Positions 5,629 to 8,223 of a stretch of 8,223 nt of DNA are shown piece after piece. The DNA lies in assembly GCF_051960575.1 (NCBI RefSeq), contig NZ_JBQCEE010000111.1, forward strand, positions 1 through 8,223, written 5' to 3'. The position numbers and the translations under genes are program-made. Below the pieces are notes generated by a model, which worked only from the letters and a program-made list of their open reading frames with translations, ran no database searches and was not told where the DNA came from. This DNA comes from JBQCEE01 sp051960575. Its GTDB lineage: Bacteria; Actinomycetota; Actinomycetes; Mycobacteriales; Jatrophihabitantaceae. Each line of letters begins with the position of its first letter. The stretch's first letter is position 1.

Positions 5629-8223
5629 TCAGCTGGTCGTCGGGACGGGCGGTCCGGCCGGGCGGCTGGCCGCGCGGCGGCGGCGCGGTCGTCCGGACGC
5701 ACGCGGCGCGTCCTGATCCGCCTCGACGGCAGCCTCGACCGGCACAGCCGGCTCGGCCGCGGCCTCGCGCTCGGGCACCGACGCGAACGACGGCGCTTCA
5801 GCGGGTGTGTCGGCCAGGTCGGCCGGCTCGGCGACGACGGGGATGTCGGCGGCCTCGGCGACCGCCTCGGCCGTCTGCTCCGACTGCGCGCCGACGGCGG
5901 CGATGACGTCGGCCGCCAGTTCGGCCGCGACGAGTCCATCACTGCCGACCGTGCCGGTCTCGACGGCGAGGGCCTCGCCGACCGCATCCACGCCCGCCGC
6001 AGCGGCTGCGTCCGCGTCGGGCTCGGCCGCAGCCTCCGGCGCGCCGGCGCCGTCGACCGGGCCCGGCAGCACACCGTCGTCGGGCAGCGGATTGCCATGC
6101 TCGTCGACCTGGTGCGCGGCCCGGTGGATCGCCTCCATCGCGGCGAGCGCGGCCCGGCGCTGTTCGACCGTGGCCGGCGGCTCGACCGGCGTCTCTGCGG
6201 CACGCGCCTTGCCGGACGACGACCCGCGGCGGCGGCGTCCCTTGGTGCCGCCGGAGCCGCGCTCGTCGTCGGTCTCGGCGGCCGCGCCGTTGTCGGACGA
6301 CTTGTCGACCGGCTCGGCGTGGATGAGCACGCCCCGCCCGTTGCAGTGCGGGCAGGTCTCGCTGAACGCCTCGAGCAGGCCCTCGCCGACCCGCTTGCGG
6401 GTCATCTGGACGAGCCCGAGCGAGGTGACCTCGGCGACCTGGTGCTTCGTGCGGTCGCGTCCGAGGCACTCGGTGAGGCGGCGCAGCACCAGCTCGCGGT
6501 TCGACTCGAGCACCATGTCGATGAAGTCGATCACCACGATGCCGCCGACGTCGCGCAGCCGCAGCTGCCGCACGATCTCCTCGGCCGCCTCGAGGTTGTT
6601 GCGGGTGACGGTCTGCTCGAGGTTGCCGCCCGAGCCGACGAACTTGCCGGTGTTGACGTCGATGACGGTCATCGCCTCGGTGCGGTCGATGACCAGCGAG
6701 CCGCCGGACGGCAACCACACCTTGCGGTCGAGGGCCATCATGAGCTGCTCGTCCACGCGCAGCTCCGCGAACAGGTCCTTCTCGGACGCGTGCCGGCTGA
6801 CCCGCTCGGCGAGGTCGGGCGCCATCGAGGTCACGTAGTCGGCGATGGTGCGGTGGGCGTCCTCACCCTGGATGACGACCTGCTTGAAGTCCTCGTTGAA
6901 GACGTCGCGCACGACGCGGATCGCGAGGTCCGGCTCGCCGTGCACCAGCACGGGCGCCTTGCCCTCCGACCGGTGCGCGGCGATGGTCTCCCACTGCGCC
7001 TGCAGCCGCTCGACGTCGCGGGTGAGGTCCTCCTCCGACGCGCCCTCGGCGGCCGTGCGCACGATGACGCCGGCGTCCTCGGGGACGATCTTCTTGAGGA
7101 TCGACTTGAGCCGGTGCCGCTCGGTGTCGGGCAGGCGCCGGCTGATGCCGGTCATGCCGCCGCCGGGCACGTAGACGAGGTAGCGGCCGGGCAGCGTCAC
7201 CTGGCTGGTGAGGCGGGCGCCCTTGTGGCCGATCGGGTCCTTGGTGACCTGCACGAGCACGTTGTCGCCGGGCTTGAGCGCGTTCTCGATCGCGCGGGCC
7301 TTGCCCTCGAGACCGGCGGCGTCCCAGTTGACCTCGCCGGCGTAGAGCACGCCGTTGCGTCCCTTGCCGATGTCGATGAAGGCGGCCTCCATCGAGGGCA
7401 GCACGTTCTGCACACGGCCGAGATAGACGTTGCCGACGTAGCTCTGGCTGGACGCGCGGGTGACGTAGTGCTCGACGAGCACGCCGTCCTCGAGCACGGC
7501 GATCTGGGTGCGGTCCCCGCTCTGGCGCACGGCCATGACGCGGTCGACGGCCTCGCGGCGGGCCAGGAACTCGGCCTCGCTGAGGATGGGCGCACGACGC
7601 CGGCCGGTCTCGCGGCCGTCGCGCCGCCGCTGCCGCTTGGCCTCGAGCCGGGTCGACCCCTTGACGCCGCGCACGCCGTCGTCGCCGTCGTCCTTCTTCG
7701 GCTCGCGCACGTGCACGACGGTGTTCGGCGGGTTGTCGTCGTCGCCGTCGCCCGCGCTGCCGGCCCGCTGCCGCCGCCGGCGTCGCCGCGTGCTGGTGGA
7801 CGCGGCACCCTCGGCGCCCTCACCGGCCTCGCCCTCGGCGCCGGACTCCGCCGCCTCGGCCTCGTCCTCGCCCTCGGTCTCGTCGCCGGTCTCGTCCTCG
7901 GCGGCGGCCGCGGCCGCACCGCCGCGTCCCCGGCGGCCACGCCGACGGCGGCGGCGCGCGCCGATCGCCTGCTCGATGGCCGCTTCCTTGACGTCGTCGG
8001 GCTCGGCGGTGTGGTCCTCGGCGTCCTCGGCCACCGTCAGGTCGACGTCGCCCGGCTCGGGCTCCTCGTCGTCGACCCCCCGCACCGGCACGGCGGCGGC
8101 CGGGTCGGGAGCCTGGAACAGCACGGCGGGTGCCGCGAGCGCAGGCGTGGCCGGCTCCGCGGTGTCCTCGGCGGTCGTCTCGACGGCATCGGTCGGCGGA
8201 CCGGCCGGGGCCGTCGCCTTCCG
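5629..8223 (-). CDS. rne: Ribonuclease E/G (Rne/Rng family), N-terminus outside window
   Basis: This is the endoribonuclease that starts mRNA decay and matures stable RNA, cutting AU-rich single strands with a preference for 5'-monophosphate ends. 864 residues are visible, numbered from the right edge; the frame is still open at 8223, so the true start lies outside and the GTG at 8124 need not be used. About 1-210 is a disordered acidic/Ala-rich region with Arg blocks (near 89-101 and 146-153). The S1 domain follows (about 258-345; SYVGNVYLGRVQNVLPSMEA). R389 and T390 in GVIVRTA match the 5'-phosphate sensor. D522 in IDVNTG and D566 in VVIDFIDM match the Mg-binding pair of E. coli RNase E (D303, D346). 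CPHCNGRG (624-631) is the zinc link. After about 640 an Ala/Glu/Pro-rich tail carries basic blocks GRRRRG (near 662-667) and RPRRRR (near 845-850). E versus G naming is ambiguous; the double extension is the usual actinobacterial form. It ends at TGA 5631-5629. Confidence 0.96.
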   Translation of the reverse strand, partial: RKATAPAGPPTDAVETTAEDTAEPATPALAAPAVLFQAPDPAAAVPVRGVDDEEPEPGDVDLTVAEDAEDHTAEPDDVKEAAIEQAIGARRRRRRGRRGRGGAAAAAAEDETGDETEGEDEAEAAESGAEGEAGEGAEGAASTSTRRRRRRQRAGSAGDGDDDNPPNTVVHVREPKKDDGDDGVRGVKGSTRLEAKRQRRRDGRETGRRRAPILSEAEFLARREAVDRVMAVRQSGDRTQIAVLEDGVLVEHYVTRASSQSYVGNVYLGRVQNVLPSMEAAFIDIGKGRNGVLYAGEVNWDAAGLEGKARAIENALKPGDNVLVQVTKDPIGHKGARLTSQVTLPGRYLVYVPGGGMTGISRRLPDTERHRLKSILKKIVPEDAGVIVRTAAEGASEEDLTRDVERLQAQWETIAAHRSEGKAPVLVHGEPDLAIRVVRDVFNEDFKQVVIQGEDAHRTIADYVTSMAPDLAERVSRHASEKDLFAELRVDEQLMMALDRKVWLPSGGSLVIDRTEAMTVIDVNTGKFVGSGGNLEQTVTRNNLEAAEEIVRQLRLRDVGGIVVIDFIDMVLESNRELVLRRLTECLGRDRTKHQVAEVTSLGLVQMTRKRVGEGLLEAFSETCPHCNGRGVLIHAEPVDKSSDNGAAAETDDERGSGGTKGRRRRGSSSGKARAAETPVEPPATVEQRRAALAAMEAIHRAAHQVDEHGNPLPDDGVLPGPVDGAGAPEAAAEPDADAAAAAGVDAVGEALAVETGTVGSDGLVAAELAADVIAAVGAQSEQTAEAVAEAADIPVVAEPADLADTPAEAPSFASVPEREAAAEPAVPVEAAVEADQDAPRASGRPRRRRAASRPAGPPVPTTS

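Noticed and set aside
5807..6838. A 343-codon plus-strand open frame opposite rne
   Set aside because: The product is Ser/Thr/Ala/Arg-rich low-complexity sequence, lies inside the RNase E/G gene, and has no convincing start signal.
7760..7990. GC-rich short repeats (CTCGGC and GCCGCC types) in the N-terminal part of rne
   Set aside because: They follow from codon use in Glu/Ala/Arg-rich low-complexity protein sequence and do not form a separate repeat array.
1..8223. CRISPR arrays, tRNA or rRNA genes, insertion sequences, prophage or toxin-antitoxin genes
   Set aside because: No regularly spaced direct repeats, tRNA-like cloverleaf, transposase or integrase motifs, or small paired toxin-antitoxin frames were seen; all long stretches are explained by the genes listed.

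Overview
This window is very GC-rich chromosomal DNA with strong G/C bias at third codon positions, GTG starts next to purine-rich Shine-Dalgarno sequences, and the gene set RNase E/G - L21 - L27 - Obg - ProB on one strand. That gene set, together with an RNase E/G carrying long acidic and Arg-rich flanks, points to a high-GC actinobacterium (Actinomycetota). I cannot support a genus. Nothing indicates a plasmid, phage or transposon: this is a housekeeping region.

Layout, left to right. Positions 1-372 (+) are the C-terminal effector-binding part of a LacI-type regulator, cut by the window edge. A hairpin at 389-421 lies in the short convergent gap before proB. proB (441-1544), obg (1541-3007), rpmA (3076-3333) and rplU (3347-3655) form a minus-strand cluster transcribed as rplU-rpmA-obg-proB. 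proB and obg overlap by 4 bp (GTGA), rplU and rpmA are 13 nt apart, and a strong hairpin sits in the 68-bp gap between rpmA and obg. A divergent intergenic region (3656-3799) carries a plausible promoter and a structured leader for rplU. On its other side are two plus-strand genes, a GNAT acetyltransferase (3800-4267) and an M20-family metallo-deacylase (4267-5529), which overlap at TGATG. A large inverted repeat (5555-5610) separates the deacylase from the convergent rne/rng gene (5629 to beyond 8223), whose N-terminus is outside the window.

Biologically the region joins ribosome production and RNA turnover (L21, L27, the Obg ribosome-assembly GTPase, RNase E/G) to the first step of proline synthesis (ProB). 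In many actinobacteria rne lies directly upstream of rplU in the same direction. Here an acetyltransferase/deacylase pair on the opposite strand separates them. The observations most worth checking are that pair, a perfect 20-bp palindrome over the first codons of proB, the rplU leader, the rpmA-obg hairpin, and the base-composition outlier repeat downstream of rne. I see no clearly new multi-gene system.
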